Source: Demequina sediminicola (lineage in GTDB: Bacteria; Actinomycetota; Actinomycetes; Actinomycetales; Demequinaceae). Taken from it: 64,000 nt of DNA. Location of the stretch: contig NZ_BBRB01000002.1 of NCBI RefSeq assembly GCF_000975055.1, positions 124,001 to 188,000 of the forward strand, read 5' to 3'. Of the stretch, positions 63,034 to 64,000 are shown piece by piece; positions within the stretch are counted from its first letter, which is position 1, and each line of letters starts with the position of its first letter. Under the pieces are notes generated by a model that did no database searches, was not told where the DNA came from, and saw nothing but the letters and a program-made list of their open reading frames with translations. A program made the translations under genes and the position numbers.

Positions 63034-63931
63034 CCGTGGAGAACCAGGCGTTGCCATCGCTGGTGACGGCCATGCCCGCGCCCATGTAGGAGTATGCGGG
63101 GTTCATCATGTTGACGCAGTGGCCGTAAGACTCGATCCACTCTTTGTGCGCTTGGTTAGCGGCACTTCCCTGCGACTTGCCCGCGGAACTGTACGACGCC
63201 GCGACGTTCTCGCCACCAGCGGGACGGTTGGGGTTGTGGTCCATGGTGTCGATGAGGTCACCGGGAGTTTGCGCGTCACGGCGGGCCATGTCCTGAGACC
63301 AGGCCGTCGCTACAGAGGCGAGGCTTCCCGACCACGAGAGCGGGTGGATGCCCAGGCGTGCCCGCTCGGTGTTCGCCGCCGAGAGAAACCCGGAGGCGCT
63401 ATAGGCGCTGGCGGTCACTGAGGGTGATGAGCAGAACGCAGTATGCGACTGTGGGGTTGAAGCCTGTGCCGATCCGCCGGAAGAGCCGCTGGACGAGCCG
63501 CCGCCAGATGATCCATTGGACGAGCCACCACCGTGGCTGCCGCCCGAATTTCCACTGGGCGCAGCGGGTGGAGGTGTCACCACGGGTTCTGGTGGCAAGG
63601 ACACACTGATCTTGGGCGTGGACTGTTCAAAGGAGGCCAACTCCGTATCGGCGGCACTCACTGGCTCCACGACGACCTCAACGCCTGCAGCGTCGGCGCT
63701 GTCCTGTACAGATGCGCCTTGTGCGGATGCGCCCTGATCGGACGCGTCACTGTGGAGGGCCGATGCCGTGGCGCCGTCAGCGCTGGTGGCGGCATCGTCT
63801 GTGCTCCAGAAGCCTGCGGCGGCACCCGTGGTGCCGACGACAGCGAGTGGAACGAGAGCGAGCAGGAGAACTCCGGTGGGGAAACGTCGAGTAGTGGTCT
63901 CGACAGGGGTTGTCTCCTGCGGTGCGCTCAT
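63020..63931 (-). CDS. CAP (SCP/PR1) domain extracytoplasmic protein
   Basis: 303 residues. An N-terminal helix (GVLLLALVPLAVVGTTGAAAGFW) serves as anchor or signal. A low-complexity acidic/Ser/Ala region and a Ser/Gly-rich stretch (about 140-160) lead to a C-terminal CAP domain (FLSAANTERARLGIHPLSWSGSLASVATAWSQDMARRD, NPNRPAGGENVAASY, AHKEWIESYGHCVNMMNPAYSYMGAGMAV), with the His and Glu ligand positions present. Role outside the cell unknown. Its ATG overlaps the stop of an upstream partial gene. Confidence 0.9.
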   Translation of the reverse strand: MSAPQETTPVETTTRRFPTGVLLLALVPLAVVGTTGAAAGFWSTDDAATSADGATASALHSDASDQGASAQGASVQDSADAAGVEVVVEPVSAADTELASFEQSTPKISVSLPPEPVVTPPPAAPSGNSGGSHGGGSSNGSSGGGSSSGSSGGSAQASTPQSHTAFCSSPSVTASAYSASGFLSAANTERARLGIHPLSWSGSLASVATAWSQDMARRDAQTPGDLIDTMDHNPNRPAGGENVAASYSSAGKSQGSAANQAHKEWIESYGHCVNMMNPAYSYMGAGMAVTSDGNAWFSTVNFQ

Positions 63932-64000
63932 AACAGTTGCTTCTCCAAAAGCCAGTCCAGGCAGCGGGTCAAGGCCGTGACGTCATCAGGATCGACGGAC
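63928..64000 (-). CDS. C-terminal end of an upstream gene (partial)
   Basis: About 24 codons of a leftward frame (ends VTALTRCLDWLLEKQLL) run into the window from beyond 64000. Its TGA overlaps the CAP gene ATG by 4 bp (ATGA), so the two genes are coupled. Too short to identify. Confidence 0.5.
   Translation of the reverse strand, partial: SVDPDDVTALTRCLDWLLEKQLL

Overview
The window looks like chromosomal DNA from a high-GC Gram-positive actinobacterium, most likely order Micrococcales (a Cellulomonadaceae/Demequinaceae-like lineage is my guess; no rRNA is present to settle it). The evidence is the marker content: Lsr2, CarD, SenX3/RegX3, WXG100, DUF3027, DUF3180, DUF3263, DUF4031, DUF4032 and LytR_C proteins, frequent GTG starts, and many genes with a TANNNT box only 6-7 nt before the start codon (leaderless-type promoters). 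I see no rRNA, prophage, transposase or CRISPR array. There is one tRNA (Thr, anticodon TGT).

Layout. 1-11 kb: a surface-polysaccharide locus (glycosyltransferases, Wzy-like polymerase/ligase, Wzx-like flippase, Wzz/BY-kinase). It is interleaved with an unusual module: an NTP_transf_5 nucleotidyltransferase, two small PqqD-like proteins, and a fusion of a catalytically degenerate low-molecular-weight protein tyrosine phosphatase to an HPr-kinase-like P-loop domain. 11-12.5 kb: two small Tat-exported proteins. 12.5-19.2 kb: metX, an NlpC/P60 endopeptidase with a putative MtrA box, ppa, dacB, tilS, hpt. 19.2-20.3 kb: an AbiEi/DUF559 nuclease-like gene bracketed by inverted copies of a ~100 bp repeat, sitting between hpt and ftsH, which are usually neighbours. 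20.3-35.2 kb: ftsH, folate genes (folE, folP, fused folB-folK), DUF3180, two bacterial PH-domain membrane proteins, DUF2520, panC, panD, a third copy of the repeat, nadB, nadC, lysS, a small membrane protein and lsr2.

35.3-44.7 kb: a lactonase, gpmA and a complete phosphate-starvation module (phoU, senX3, regX3, pstS, pstC, pstA, pstB) with two PHO boxes made of 11-bp repeats. 44.2-50.3 kb: a lipoprotein, carD, ispD, ispF, cysS, rlmB and DUF4032. 50.4-56.9 kb: an MsmK/UgpC-type ABC ATPase, a multi-pass Ser/Thr kinase, a MauE/DoxX-like plus DsbA-like pair, tRNA-Thr, ung, DUF3263 and LytR_C. 56.9-64 kb: a 24-bp perfect inverted repeat, a perfect and a degenerate CIRCE operator before an orphan groEL, then DUF4031, a lone WXG100 protein, an HD-like protein with the HD aspartate replaced, a cold-shock protein with an extended C-terminus, DUF3027, an MFS transporter, a CAP-domain protein and the 3' end of one more gene.

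Most of the window is conserved housekeeping synteny. The accessory and most novel parts are the polysaccharide-linked pseudophosphatase/HprK/PqqD module and the repeat-flanked DUF559 gene. All functional calls rest on reading motifs and gene order; no database search was run.
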